Shown: piece after piece, positions 9,245 to 17,788 of the stretch
Numbering within the stretch: position 1 is the stretch's first letter
How the letters are laid out: the number at the start of each line of letters is the position of its first letter
Source of the DNA: Deltaproteobacteria bacterium
GTDB taxonomy: Bacteria > Desulfobacterota > Binatia > Binatales > Binataceae
Length of the DNA stretch: 63,592 nucleotides
Reading direction: 5' to 3'
Assembly (NCBI GenBank): GCA_019237115.1
Contig: JAFAHS010000177.1
Location: forward strand, 1-63,592
The notes under the pieces: model-generated
The model's input: the letters and a program-made list of their open reading frames with translations, nothing else
Database searches by the model: none
Told to the model about the DNA's origin: nothing
Translations under genes and position numbers: made by a program

Positions 9245-11431
9245 GTGAAGCCGGAATCGAAAACCATCATCAAGGTCGGCTCCGACCTTTATGTCCAGGC
9301 GTCCTCGATGATCGCTCGGCGCACCACCCGCTCACTGGTGAACGGCGACAGCTTTGCCGTCTTCGAATGCGGTGGTGATGTGCTCGACACTCCGCACGAG
9401 CCGCTGGGTTTCTTCCATCGCGATACCCGCCATCTGAGCCGGTTTGAGCTGAAGGTGGCCGGCGAGACGCCATACTATCTCGACTCCCACATCACGCGCG
9501 AGAACGCACAGCTGCACGTCAACCTGAGCAATCCCGATCTCGGCATCGACGGCGAGGATTCCTCGCTTCCGCTCAATTCGCTCCAGATCGAACGAAACTG
9601 GGTGATCTCGGGATCCGAACTGTGCCACCGGGTGGTGGTCAGAAACTTTGCCCGGCTTGCGGTCGAGATTCCGCTCGATGTCCTGTTTGACGCAGACTTC
9701 GCTGATCTCTTCGAGGTCCGCGGGGTCAGGCGCTCGCGGCGCGGGCACTTCTACCAGCCCGAAGTCGCGCGCGATCGGGTCCGATTCAAATATCAGGGAC
9801 TCGACGGCAAGAAGCGGTTTACCAGCGTGGTGTTCGATCCCGAGCCGGCCGAGCTTCAGCACGGCCGCGCGTCGTTCCGGTTGACGCTGCAGCCCGACGA
9901 GCAACGCGCGATGGAGATTCAGGTCACCGGTGGGTGCGAGGAGGCCGCAGCGGCCGCCGAGAGGCCGGTTAAATTCGCGCGGACGCTGGCGAAACGGCGC
10001 TCGGAGATTGCAAGCTACCATCCGGGCTGGAGCAGCATCACCGCGAGCAGCGAACCGTTGAACAATCTTCTCAGCCGTTCCAGGGCCGACCTCACCTCCA
10101 TCATGCAGTACACCGCCGAGGGCACCTTCGTAATGGCGGGCATCCCGTGGTTTGCGACTCTGTTCGGACGCGATAGCATCCTGACCGCGCTTTCCTTGTT
10201 GGTGTTTAATCCCGCGGTGGCGGTAGGAACCCTCAAGACGCTCGCCCGCTGGCAGGGCTCGCAACTAGACCACGCTCGCGACGAGGAACCCGGCAAGATC
10301 GTCCACGAAATTCGCGCCGGGGAACTTGCGGCGACCGGTGAGGTGCCGTTCGCCCGCTACTATGGCAGCACCGATTCAACCCCGCTTTTTCTGTGCTTGC
10401 TCGGAGCTTATGTGGACGTCACCGGCGATCTCAAGTTGCCGGCGGAGTTGTGGAACCATGTCGAGCGCGCGCTCGCATGGATACAACGATGGGGCGATCG
10501 CGACGGCGATGGCTACGTCGAGTACCTGCGCGAAACGCCCAAGGGGCTTGCAAACCAGGGCTGGAAGGACTCGTTCGATTCGATCTCGCACGCCGATGGA
10601 ACTTTGGCGCGGCCCCCGATAGCGCTTTGCGAGGTGCAGGCCTACGTCTATCTCGCCTATCGCCTTACCGCCGCGGTGGCGCGGCGCCTGGGACGCGTGG
10701 AGCTGGCGGCCGATCTGATTGCGCGTGCGGCTTCCCTGAAGGAGCGCTTTGCGCGTGATTTTTGGCTCGAGGATGAACGCACGGTTGCCCTGGCACTGGA
10801 CCGCGACAAGCAACCGTGCCGCGTGATGGCTTCCAACGCGGCGCACTGCCTGGCGGCGGGATTACTCAGTCATGAACAGGCGGATGCGCTGGCCAGCCGG
10901 CTGCTTGGTCCCGAGATGTTCAGCGGATGGGGTATGCGCACGCTGGCGTGCAACGAGCGACGCTACAACCCCATGAGCTATCACAACGGTTCCGTGTGGC
11001 CGCACGACAACGCCATCGCCGCGGCCGGCCTGCGACGGATTTCGCACCACCGCGGTATCCTGAGAATTCTCGAAGGGCTCACGCAGGCGGCGGCCCATTT
11101 GAAAACCGGCAGTCTCCCGGAACTATTCTGCGGATTTCCCCGCGACCAGCGCTCGGGTCCGATTCCTTACCCGGTCGCCTGTCATCCGCAGGCCTGGTCG
11201 GCGGCGAGCATCTTCATGACAGTTCAGGCGATGCTGGGAATTTCTGTGAGAGGGTTCGACCACCGCCTGGTGATCGACTCGCCGGTGATGCCCGAGTGGC
11301 TGGACTGGCTCAAAATCGAAAATCTGCGCGTCGGCGAGGGCGCGGTTTCCCTGCTGTTGCGTCGTTCCGCGCAAGCACCCAAAGTGGAAATTCTGGAAAC
11401 CCGGGGGCCGGTCGCGGTCGAGATAAACTAG
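9245..11431 (+). CDS. Glycogen debranching enzyme (amylo-alpha-1,6-glucosidase family)
   Basis: Predicted cytoplasmic glucosidase acting on alpha-1,6 branches of glycogen or related glucans. The N-terminal beta-rich domain (about residues 20-260, with GFFHRDTRHLSRFEL) matches the bacterial debranching N-domain. The C-terminal alpha/alpha toroid has GIPWFATLFGRDSILTAL, a GDRDGDGYVEY segment and YHNGSVWPHDNAI. I choose the GTG at 9245 after a GAAGGG site (728 residues); the frame stays open to a GTG at 9134 but those residues are Arg-rich. It stands alone, with no glycogen synthase or phosphorylase nearby. A trehalase-like activity cannot be excluded. Confidence 0.85.
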   Translation: MKPESKTIIKVGSDLYVQASSMIARRTTRSLVNGDSFAVFECGGDVLDTPHEPLGFFHRDTRHLSRFELKVAGETPYYLDSHITRENAQLHVNLSNPDLGIDGEDSSLPLNSLQIERNWVISGSELCHRVVVRNFARLAVEIPLDVLFDADFADLFEVRGVRRSRRGHFYQPEVARDRVRFKYQGLDGKKRFTSVVFDPEPAELQHGRASFRLTLQPDEQRAMEIQVTGGCEEAAAAAERPVKFARTLAKRRSEIASYHPGWSSITASSEPLNNLLSRSRADLTSIMQYTAEGTFVMAGIPWFATLFGRDSILTALSLLVFNPAVAVGTLKTLARWQGSQLDHARDEEPGKIVHEIRAGELAATGEVPFARYYGSTDSTPLFLCLLGAYVDVTGDLKLPAELWNHVERALAWIQRWGDRDGDGYVEYLRETPKGLANQGWKDSFDSISHADGTLARPPIALCEVQAYVYLAYRLTAAVARRLGRVELAADLIARAASLKERFARDFWLEDERTVALALDRDKQPCRVMASNAAHCLAAGLLSHEQADALASRLLGPEMFSGWGMRTLACNERRYNPMSYHNGSVWPHDNAIAAAGLRRISHHRGILRILEGLTQAAAHLKTGSLPELFCGFPRDQRSGPIPYPVACHPQAWSAASIFMTVQAMLGISVRGFDHRLVIDSPVMPEWLDWLKIENLRVGEGAVSLLLRRSAQAPKVEILETRGPVAVEIN

Positions 11432-11490
11432 GGCGGCGGTTTTAGCGCCGTGCCCGAGTTCCGCCTTGGTGGCGCTGATGTTCTCGGTCG

Positions 11491-11516
11491 TTGCGAATGA
11501 GCAAACCGATTCGCAA
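11491..11516. repeat. 8-bp inverted repeat between convergent genes
   Basis: Perfect arms TTGCGAAT and ATTCGCAA are separated by 10 bp in the gap between the convergent debranching enzyme and PEP carboxykinase genes. There is no T-run on either side, so function as a bidirectional terminator is only possible. Confidence 0.3.
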
Positions 11517-11563
11517 GGCAACCCAGGCCGCGCGAATCGGCGAAGCCCCAAGCTTGCGTTCGC

Positions 11564-13348
11564 CTAGGGACGAGCGCCGTTTATGGAATTGACCAGGCCG
11601 CGATGTTTGTCGCGCAGCGCCGGCGGCATGGCCGGACCGAGCTTGTCGAAGAACTCGGCCGTCGATGCGACCTCGGCGGACCACTCATCGGTCTTGACTG
11701 CCAGGTCTTCGCGCATGCGGTCGCCCGCCGTGTCGAGGCCGTGAAGGTTGAGATCCTCAACCCGCGGTACCCTTCCAACCGGCGTGTCGGTGGCGGTCGC
11801 GCGTCCATCAATCCGATCGAGCATCCACTTGAGCACGCGCAGGTTCTCGCCAAAGCCCGGCCACAGGAATTTTCCGTCGCTGCCCTTGCGAAACCAGTTA
11901 ACCATGAAGATGCGTGGAGGATTCTTGATGGCGCCCTCCATTTGGAGCCAGTGTGCGAAATAGTCGCCCATGTTGTAGCCGCAGAACGGCAGCATCGCCA
12001 TCGGGTCGCGCCGGACGACTCCCACCGCGCCGGCCGCCGCCGCGGTCGTCTCGGAACCCATGGTCGCACCGAGGTACACACCGTGAGTCCAGTTTTGCGA
12101 CTCGAGCACCAGTGGCATGGTGGTCGCGCGCCGGCCGCCAAACACGATCGCGGAGATTGGAACCCCCTGTGGATCGTTGGCGTGAGGTGAGAGCGCGGGA
12201 TTGTTGGCCATCGGAGTGGTAAAGCGACTGTTGGGGTGCGCGGCCTTGTCGCCGGAGCCCGGATTCCAGGGGCGGCCCCGCCAGTCAATCAGCTTTTCCG
12301 GTGGGGCAGTTTCCATGCCTTCCCACCACACGTCGCCGTCCGTGGTCATCGCAACATTGGTAAAGATCGAGTCGTGACCGACCATCTTCATCGCGTTGGG
12401 ATTGGAATGCGAGTTAGTCCCCGGAGCCACGCCGAAATACCCATTTTCCGGATTCACTGCCCACAGGCGGCCATCGTCTCCGACCCGCAGCCATGCGATG
12501 TCATCGCCGACCGTGAAGACCTTCCACCCGGCGAATTCCGCCGGTGGCGTGAGCATCGCCAGATTGGTCTTGCCGCACGCGCTGGGAAAGGCGGCCGCAA
12601 TATACCTGGTGTCGCCCGCGGGGCTCTGAAGGCCGAGGATAAGCATGTGCTCGGCCAGCCACCCTTCGCCGCGGCCCTGCCAGCTGGCGATCCTCAGCGC
12701 GAAACATTTCTTGCTGAGCAGCGCATTGCCGCCGTAGCCCGAGCCAACCGACCAGATCGCGTTGTCCTGCGGAAAGTGACAGATAAGCCGGCGGTCCGGA
12801 TTCAGGTCCAGGGTGCAATGAACACCGCGGCAGAAGTCCTCGCGTTCGCCCAGCATCGCCAACGCCGGCGCGCCCATTCGGGTCATGATCCTCATGTTGA
12901 GAACCACGTAGACGCTGTCGGTGATCTCCACTCCGACCTTGGCGAATGGGGAGCCAAGCGGACCCATCACGTAAGGGACCACGTACATCGTGCGCCCGCG
13001 CATGGAACCCTTGAGCCATCCGCGCAGCTTCGCGTAGGTCTGGTCCGGCGGCGACCAGTTGTTGGTCGGCCCCGCGTCCCGTTGGCTGGGGGTGCAAACA
13101 AAGGTCAGGTGCTCGGTGCGCGCGACGTCATTCGGATCAGATCGGTGCAGGAACGAGCCGGGTTTTTTCTGGGGGCTCAGCGGAATCAGGGACCCAGACT
13201 TGACGGCCAGCGCCGCGAGCCGATCTTTTTCTGCTTCGGAACCGTCACACCAGACCACTTGATCGGGCGTGGTCAGACGGGCGATCTCCGCAACCCACTC
13301 GGTGAGTGCCCGGTTCTTGATCTCGTTTCTCTCTTCCTTCAGGGTCAC
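11564..13348 (-). CDS. pckG: Phosphoenolpyruvate carboxykinase (GTP)
   Basis: Gluconeogenic enzyme that converts oxaloacetate and GTP to PEP, CO2 and GDP in the cytoplasm. The 594-residue length and the motifs CFALRIASWQ, the P-loop with reactive cysteine AAFPSACGKTNLAML and the downstream VGDDIAWLRVG metal-binding block match the GTP-dependent family rather than the ATP-dependent one. A GTG start at 13348 is preceded by GGAG at suitable spacing. The upstream gap contains AT-rich palindromic sequence and is the likely control region. The gene is monocistronic and points toward the debranching enzyme. Confidence 0.95.
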   Translation of the reverse strand: MTLKEERNEIKNRALTEWVAEIARLTTPDQVVWCDGSEAEKDRLAALAVKSGSLIPLSPQKKPGSFLHRSDPNDVARTEHLTFVCTPSQRDAGPTNNWSPPDQTYAKLRGWLKGSMRGRTMYVVPYVMGPLGSPFAKVGVEITDSVYVVLNMRIMTRMGAPALAMLGEREDFCRGVHCTLDLNPDRRLICHFPQDNAIWSVGSGYGGNALLSKKCFALRIASWQGRGEGWLAEHMLILGLQSPAGDTRYIAAAFPSACGKTNLAMLTPPAEFAGWKVFTVGDDIAWLRVGDDGRLWAVNPENGYFGVAPGTNSHSNPNAMKMVGHDSIFTNVAMTTDGDVWWEGMETAPPEKLIDWRGRPWNPGSGDKAAHPNSRFTTPMANNPALSPHANDPQGVPISAIVFGGRRATTMPLVLESQNWTHGVYLGATMGSETTAAAAGAVGVVRRDPMAMLPFCGYNMGDYFAHWLQMEGAIKNPPRIFMVNWFRKGSDGKFLWPGFGENLRVLKWMLDRIDGRATATDTPVGRVPRVEDLNLHGLDTAGDRMREDLAVKTDEWSAEVASTAEFFDKLGPAMPPALRDKHRGLVNSINGARP

Positions 13349-13440
13349 AGGCTCAACTCCGTCTAGCTCGGCTCGTCGCGACCGCTGCGATATTGCTGGT
13401 TAAATTGACGCGGCCGGTCCGACGCCGTATTCATTTTTAG

Positions 13441-13507
13441 ATTAGCTAATCACGACGGTCAAAGCCAGATACATTAGCTGGGCTTCAACCGCCTTAATTT
13501 TTAAGGC
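13441..13507. promoter_or_regulatory. AT-rich palindromic stretch upstream of pckG
   Basis: The palindrome ATTAGCTAAT (13441-13450) and the inverted repeat GCCTTAA-TTT-TTAAGGC (13491-13507) lie in unusually AT-rich DNA between pckG and the ferritin-like operon. TTAGCT recurs near 13474. This may be an operator or promoter for pckG, or part of the terminator region of the neighbouring operon. No clear -35/-10 pair was found. Confidence 0.35.
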
Positions 13508-13509
13508 AA

Positions 13510-13537
13510 AAGCGGGCAGCTCGGCACCCGCCCGCTT
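13510..13537 (-). terminator. Stem-loop after ferritin-like operon
   Basis: On the minus strand an 8-bp stem AAGCGGGC/GCCCGCTT with a 12-nt loop lies about 12 bp after the last operon gene and is followed by TTTT. This looks like an intrinsic terminator with a short U-tract. Confidence 0.5.
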
Positions 13538-13548
13538 GGAGAGGTGCC

Positions 13549-14319
13549 CTAGTAGGCGGCGCTTTTGCGAGTCGATTCGACCAGGCGCTGAATTTCCTCT
13601 TCGGTAAATCCGGCGAGCAAACGCGCCTCGCGCGCGATGGTGAGGGTCATCCCGTCGTCCTTCTGCAGATCAGAGGCGAGCCGACGACCACCGCGGAAGT
13701 TGAAGACCTCGTCCACCATCTCCTGGAAGGCCTGTGCGCGGGCCAAGCGCTCGGGGTCGCCCTCGGTAAGCTTGCGCATCCACTTGGAGCCCATCCGGAC
13801 GTGGGTAATCTCGTCCGCCAGCACGTAGTCGATGGAGCGTTCGATCACTTCATCGCCATTGCGTTGCGCAATCCGGATGAGCTGATCGAACACGTCGCAG
13901 GCGAGGCCTTCCAAGCCCCGGTTGATTCCGGCGACCCGCGCGGCGGGGTCTTCCGCCTGGGTGCAGCGCCACAGAATTTCGGTCTCGACGTAGTCGCCCG
14001 GCTTGGCGCCCATGTATTCGACGAGCCGCTGGAAAATTTCGCTGTGCCGCGATTCGTCCCACACCTGGCGCGCCATATCGAGCTGGAACTCCCACGGGGC
14101 GTCGGGAAAATCGAACAGGGTGCGCCCGGCCGCCTCCATCGCCTGGAGCTCGCCGGTGTAGATTCCGTGCAGGCGCGCGCGCAGCGTTTCTTCGTCGAAC
14201 GGCAGCGCGTTGTTGCGTTCCAGCCCCTGTTCCTCACGGATTTCACGGACCTGCCGGCCGCGCATGAGCACGAAATTCTCGGGCCGCGCCAATCGATCAA
14301 CTGGTATGCATCGTTCCAT
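13549..14319 (-). CDS. Ferritin-like (DUF455-type) protein, copy 1
   Basis: All-helical ferritin-superfamily protein, 256 residues. Candidate di-metal ligands are visible: E57 or E62, the E89xxH92 pair in WDESRHSE, E137, and the E170xxH173 pair in DEITHVRMG, the usual two-ExxH layout of ferritin-like carboxylate-bridged sites. It is nearly superimposable on the neighbouring copy 2, a tandem duplication. Substrate is unknown; relatives include oxidases, hydroxylases and storage proteins. The ATG follows a GGGAG site 21 bp after copy 2. It is the last gene of a minus-strand operon headed by a TetR gene. Confidence 0.75.
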   Translation of the reverse strand: MERCIPVDRLARPENFVLMRGRQVREIREEQGLERNNALPFDEETLRARLHGIYTGELQAMEAAGRTLFDFPDAPWEFQLDMARQVWDESRHSEIFQRLVEYMGAKPGDYVETEILWRCTQAEDPAARVAGINRGLEGLACDVFDQLIRIAQRNGDEVIERSIDYVLADEITHVRMGSKWMRKLTEGDPERLARAQAFQEMVDEVFNFRGGRRLASDLQKDDGMTLTIAREARLLAGFTEEEIQRLVESTRKSAAY

Positions 14320-14340
14320 CGCCGCTCTCCCTGCCGCGGG

Positions 14341-15141
14341 CTAGTAGGCCGCGCTCTTGCCCATCCCCTTGATGAGCCGTTCGATTTCCTCGTCGGTGAA
14401 TCCCGCCAGCAGACGCGCCTCGCGGGCGATCGTGAGGGTAGCGTCGATTTCCACTTCCCGGTCGCCCAGGCGCTGTTTGATCTGCGCGGCCCCCTCCTGG
14501 GTGGTGCGGCCGCCCCCGAAGTTGAACAGGTTGTCGATATTGTCCTGGAAGGCCTGCGCCTTGCGCAGCCGCTCCGGGTCGCCCTCGGTAAGCTTGCGCA
14601 TCCACTTGGAGCCCATCCGCACGTGGGTGATCTCGTCAGCCAGCACGTAGTCAACCGCACGCTCGATTACCGGATCGCCCATCTTCTGGGCCATCCGAAT
14701 CAGCTGCTCAAACACATCGCAGGCCAGACCTTCGAGGCCGCGGTTGATGCCCGCGACGCGACACGCCGGGTCGTCGACCTGGGTGCATGACCACAGCACC
14801 TCACTTTCCGGGAATTCGCCGAGATAGGAGCCGACATAGTCGAGCAGCTTCATGTAGATCTCGCTATGCCGCGATTCGTCCCAGACCTGGCGCGCCATAT
14901 CGAGCTGGAATTCCCATGGCGCATCCGGAAAGTCGAACAGGGTGCGACCCGCCGCTTCCATGGCCTGGAATTCTCCGGCGCAGATTCCATGCAACCGCGT
15001 CTTGAGAAAGTCCTCTTCAAACGGCATTGCGTTGAACGGAGTCAGCCCCTGTTCCAGGCGCGCCTCGCGAATCTTGTCCAGCGGAACCAGAACGTGATCC
15101 TCGGGGCGTGCCAGCCGGTCGACCGGAATCATCTTGTCCAT
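14341..15141 (-). CDS. Ferritin-like (DUF455-type) protein, copy 2
   Basis: 266-residue paralogue of copy 1. Shared blocks include FDFPDAPWEFQLDMARQVWD, NRGLEGLACDVF and ADEITHVRMGSKWMRKLTEG, so both ExxH pairs (WDESRHSE and DEITHV) are kept. It differs in the first 50 residues and carries a longer segment before the C-terminal TLTIAREARLLAGFT block, which both copies share. Strong identity with retained ligands suggests a heteromeric pair or recent duplication rather than decay. A GAGAGGG site precedes the ATG. The function of the family is not established. Confidence 0.75.
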   Translation of the reverse strand: MDKMIPVDRLARPEDHVLVPLDKIREARLEQGLTPFNAMPFEEDFLKTRLHGICAGEFQAMEAAGRTLFDFPDAPWEFQLDMARQVWDESRHSEIYMKLLDYVGSYLGEFPESEVLWSCTQVDDPACRVAGINRGLEGLACDVFEQLIRMAQKMGDPVIERAVDYVLADEITHVRMGSKWMRKLTEGDPERLRKAQAFQDNIDNLFNFGGGRTTQEGAAQIKQRLGDREVEIDATLTIAREARLLAGFTDEEIERLIKGMGKSAAY

Positions 15142-15155
15142 CGCCGTGTCCCTCT

Positions 15156-15545
15156 CTATTTGGTCCAGGCCGACTTCACGTCGGTCAGGTCAGCAGCTTC
15201 TCTGACTGTCCACCCGGCGCCGCCGTCGGGGCCGATGCGGAATTGCAAGGTCATCGACTCGCCCTTGGATCCTGACAGGCGCGCCTTTACGAAATAGTGT
15301 TCCGCGACGCGGGCCCTGCCCAGGACCTGCATCTGTTTGAAAACGCCCGGCTTGATGGCACCGGCGATCTGAGCGACCCGCTCTCGCGCCCGCTCATCCG
15401 TCATTGCCAGCGCCTCGTCGGGTTTTGCGGCCATCAACACGGTCAAAAACCGGTCGATCGCAGCCATCATCTCGGGCGCGGGGTGCTTTACCGGTCCAAT
15501 GGGCTGAGGTCCCATCACGTTGGCGCGATTTCCCAGGTCAGGCAT
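15156..15545 (-). CDS. Small operon protein A, unknown function
   Basis: 129-residue protein that I do not recognise by family. It has no signal peptide or membrane helix. Its C-terminal half (residues about 80-129, with EHYFVKARLSG and GWTVREAADLTDVKSAW) resembles the end of the next gene's product (AKTRFSTASG, GWMIAEAEDVSGKRSPW), so the two are likely paralogues, perhaps with an NTF2-like cone fold. The start is set at the ATG at 15545, which overlaps the upstream stop (ATGCCTGA) and has GGAGG 9 bp before it; the open frame to 15614 is unsupported. Probably a partner of the ferritin-like proteins. Confidence 0.6.
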   Translation of the reverse strand: MPDLGNRANVMGPQPIGPVKHPAPEMMAAIDRFLTVLMAAKPDEALAMTDERARERVAQIAGAIKPGVFKQMQVLGRARVAEHYFVKARLSGSKGESMTLQFRIGPDGGAGWTVREAADLTDVKSAWTK

Positions 15546-15906
15546 TGGTCGCGCCTCCGCGTTCTCTGCTGTAGTGCTGAAGGTCGCTCCACGGCGAACG
15601 TTTGCCGCTGACATCTTCCGCTTCCGCGATCATCCAGCCCCCCTCGGTCTGCTTCCACCGTATCAGCAAGGTGAGCGCGCCGCTCGCAGTTGAAAACCTG
15701 GTTTTCGCGATGAATTGCATTCCAATCCTGGCGCAGGCCAGCAGCTCGTAACCATCCAGCGGGCGCCGCGCACCGATTGCCGCCGCGACCGAACGCCAGG
15801 TCGCAAGGCCGGCGGGCGTCACCAGCGCCTCGGCCGCGCGCTCGTCGCTCGCAATCAGGGCGCGCGCGTGCTGCGCGATTCGCTCGTCGAGTTCGGGATT
15901 CTTCAT
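15538..15906 (-). CDS. Small operon protein B, unknown function
   Basis: 122-residue soluble protein related to small protein A by its C-terminal GGWMIAEAEDVSGKRSPW block. The N-terminal half is helical (DERIAQHARALIASDERAAE). It is translationally coupled to both neighbours: its ATG shares one base with the upstream TGA (TGATG), and its own stop overlaps the next ATG. An NTF2/SnoaL-like fold would be a reasonable guess, but no diagnostic motif is visible, so function is left open. Confidence 0.6.
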   Translation of the reverse strand: MKNPELDERIAQHARALIASDERAAEALVTPAGLATWRSVAAAIGARRPLDGYELLACARIGMQFIAKTRFSTASGALTLLIRWKQTEGGWMIAEAEDVSGKRSPWSDLQHYSRERGGATNA

Positions 15907-16523
15907 CAGCTGCGGCCGGCCTTACGCGGCGCCTCCTGGTCGGTGGAGAAACCGGTCACACCACCCGATGCGGCCAGCAGTTCTTCGAGATGCCCCTGCC
16001 ATTGAGCGGCACGCCGGCTTTTTTCAGGTGAATCGACCAGATCACCGAGCAGCACCAACCCCTTTTCGACATGCGCGGTTTCTTCCTTGAGCATGCTGGC
16101 GAGAATTCGAATGGTGGGCGGTTCATAAACCGGATTGGCGGCCGTCACGTGCGCGCTGTAGTGCGCGATGAGGTGAGGTTTCAGCACCCGATAGATTCCC
16201 ACCAGCCGCTCGATGGTGTCTTCCCACTCTTCTTTGTCTTCGATCTCCTGGATAAACGAGGCGAAGTTTTCGTTCGCTGGCCTGGAGACTTGCGCTTGTG
16301 CACGCAACTCCGGGAGTCGCTTGCCGAGTGCATCTGCGTGCAGGGCGTCTTCATATACCTGCTTGGCCATTTCGAGCTTAACCGGAATCTCCGGGGTTAG
16401 CGCGATCCATCCCGCCATCATGCGCATCATTCGCTCTTCGGCGAAGCGGTAGTTCATGATGTGGTTAACGCTCTGGCGGACGCTGTACACGCCATCGAGC
16501 GTGCGTCGATCGTAAAACGCCAT
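15906..16523 (-). CDS. Third ferritin-like protein of the operon
   Basis: 205-residue helical protein, distantly homologous to the two DUF455-type copies. The block AEERMMRMMAGW...LEMAKQVYEDALHADALGKRL aligns with AMEAAGRTLFDF...LDMARQVWDESRHSEIFQRL. The first ExxH pair has become DxxH (D59, H62), while the second is intact (E148, H151 in EETAHVEKG). This may alter metal binding or make it a regulatory subunit. The start is ATG 3 bp after the TetR stop; the end overlaps the next start. Assignment to the ferritin superfamily is by motif reading only. Confidence 0.6.
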   Translation of the reverse strand: MAFYDRRTLDGVYSVRQSVNHIMNYRFAEERMMRMMAGWIALTPEIPVKLEMAKQVYEDALHADALGKRLPELRAQAQVSRPANENFASFIQEIEDKEEWEDTIERLVGIYRVLKPHLIAHYSAHVTAANPVYEPPTIRILASMLKEETAHVEKGLVLLGDLVDSPEKSRRAAQWQGHLEELLAASGGVTGFSTDQEAPRKAGRS

Positions 16524-16526
16524 CGT

Positions 16527-17234
16527 CTATAACTCCTCGCGGCCGTCGGTCTTGGGTTCGACCCGCGGCGCGAGAAAGCGGCCCTCGACCAACCGCGATA
16601 TCTCGCGCCAGTAAGATTCTTTGTCCGAATGGCGCAGCCCATGACCGCCCATCGCCCATCCTGCACAGAGCATGTGAATGGCGTGGACGGCGGACGGTAC
16701 GTCTTCGGTCTGGATAACGCCGGCCTTGCGCCCTCGTTCGATCACTTCGGCCACCGCCGACAGGTAGCGATCGCCGATCTTATTCATCGCTGCCTTGTAT
16801 TGGGTCCGCTGCGCCAGGTAGCGGGCTTCGTGATGCAGTACTGCAAACGCCTTCCGGTAGCGATCTATGATATTGAGGATCTCGTGCATCACGGCCGCTA
16901 GCTCAAGGCGTGGGTCCTCGCCCGTACGTGCATGAATGAGCGGCAGTTGATCTACCAGCTCGGCAACCATTGATTCCGCGATTAGGACCAGTATCTCGTC
17001 CTTGCTTTCCAGGTAAACGTAGATCGATCCGGCGGCGAGCCCGGCCTCCAGCGCAAGTTCTTTGACCGAGGCTTCATGAAATGATTTGCGTTCCAGGACA
17101 CGGCATGCGGCCAGAAAAATCTGCCGGCGGCGCTGAACGGCGAGCGCCTCATCATGAGGCGAAGATTTGAGGGCCTCGTTTGGCATCTGCGATCGAGAAG
17201 CAGCCAATCCGTAAGGTATTGAATGAACGTTCAT
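16527..17234 (-). CDS. TetR/AcrR-family transcriptional regulator
   Basis: One-component repressor, up to 235 residues. The DNA-binding domain is at about residues 35-80, with the helix-turn-helix SVKELALEAGLAAGSIYVYL followed by ESKDEIL. The C-terminal half is a variable helical ligand-binding domain of the FadR/AcrR type. A perfect palindrome, AATGAACGTTCATT, covers the first ATG (17232-17234). This suggests autoregulation, and possibly that the ATG at 17186 (219 residues) is the true start. It heads the ferritin-like operon and diverges from an F420-type oxidoreductase gene, so it likely controls both. Confidence 0.88.
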   Translation of the reverse strand: MNVHSIPYGLAASRSQMPNEALKSSPHDEALAVQRRRQIFLAACRVLERKSFHEASVKELALEAGLAAGSIYVYLESKDEILVLIAESMVAELVDQLPLIHARTGEDPRLELAAVMHEILNIIDRYRKAFAVLHHEARYLAQRTQYKAAMNKIGDRYLSAVAEVIERGRKAGVIQTEDVPSAVHAIHMLCAGWAMGGHGLRHSDKESYWREISRLVEGRFLAPRVEPKTDGREEL

Positions 17235-17235
17235 T
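17222..17235. promoter_or_regulatory. Palindromic TetR operator candidate
   Basis: A perfect 14-bp palindrome, AATGAACGTTCATT, lies between the divergent TetR operon and the + strand F420-type gene. The core TGAACGTTCA is typical of TetR/FadR-class operators, and it overlaps the first possible start codon of the regulator. Confidence 0.7.
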
Positions 17236-17319
17236 TGTCAAAGCCCGAATCGCCAATTGCTGCCAAGCTTTTGGCTCAGTTATTCTTCGTTTACCCATAC
17301 TTGGCGAGCGGAGGGAAAA

Positions 17320-17766
17320 GTGGCTAGCGAGAAGCCATACTTTCTTAAGGAAAGTACTGCCGACCGGATCTTCAACCGGTGCTTTGGCCTTTTGCTGCGC
17401 GTTGGAATCGGCGCTCGCTACAATTACCTGCTTGAGACTCGAGGCAGAAAGACCGGACGGGTTTACGCAACGCCGGTCAACCTTCTCGAAATCGGCCGAC
17501 GCAGATATCTTGTAGCGGTTCGCGGAGAAACCGGATGGGTCCGTAACGCCCGCGCCGCTGGATCGATCTTACTGAAAAAGGCGGGCCAACGAACGGAGTT
17601 CAGAGTCCGGGAACTCGAAGTCAGTGCCCGAGCTCCGATTCTCAAGGAATTTCTGGATCGCTACGCGGCCCAGGTTCAGCGCTTTTATCCGGTTCCAAAA
17701 GGCGCGCCGGTTGAATCATTCCGCGAGATGGCCGCGCGCGCGCCGGTGTTTGAACTTCAGGAATGA
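17320..17766 (+). CDS. Deazaflavin (F420)-dependent nitroreductase-family protein
   Basis: 148-residue split-barrel protein of the DDN family, which uses F420H2 to reduce varied substrates. Key family segments are LETRGRKTGRVYATPV and AVRGETGWVRNARAAG. The start is the GTG at 17320 after GGAGGG; the frame opens at 17257 but earlier residues do not fit the family. It is followed after 22 bp by an MFS transporter and diverges from the TetR operon. Cofactor use is inferred from the family; no F420 biosynthesis gene is in this window. Confidence 0.8.
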   Translation: MASEKPYFLKESTADRIFNRCFGLLLRVGIGARYNYLLETRGRKTGRVYATPVNLLEIGRRRYLVAVRGETGWVRNARAAGSILLKKAGQRTEFRVRELEVSARAPILKEFLDRYAAQVQRFYPVPKGAPVESFREMAARAPVFELQE

Positions 17767-17788
17767 CCCCTAGACGGTTTTCCAGCTG

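Noticed and set aside
12236..13366. 376-codon + strand frame opposite pckG
   Set aside because: Arg/Gly/Val-rich shadow of PEP carboxykinase, without ribosome site or family motif.
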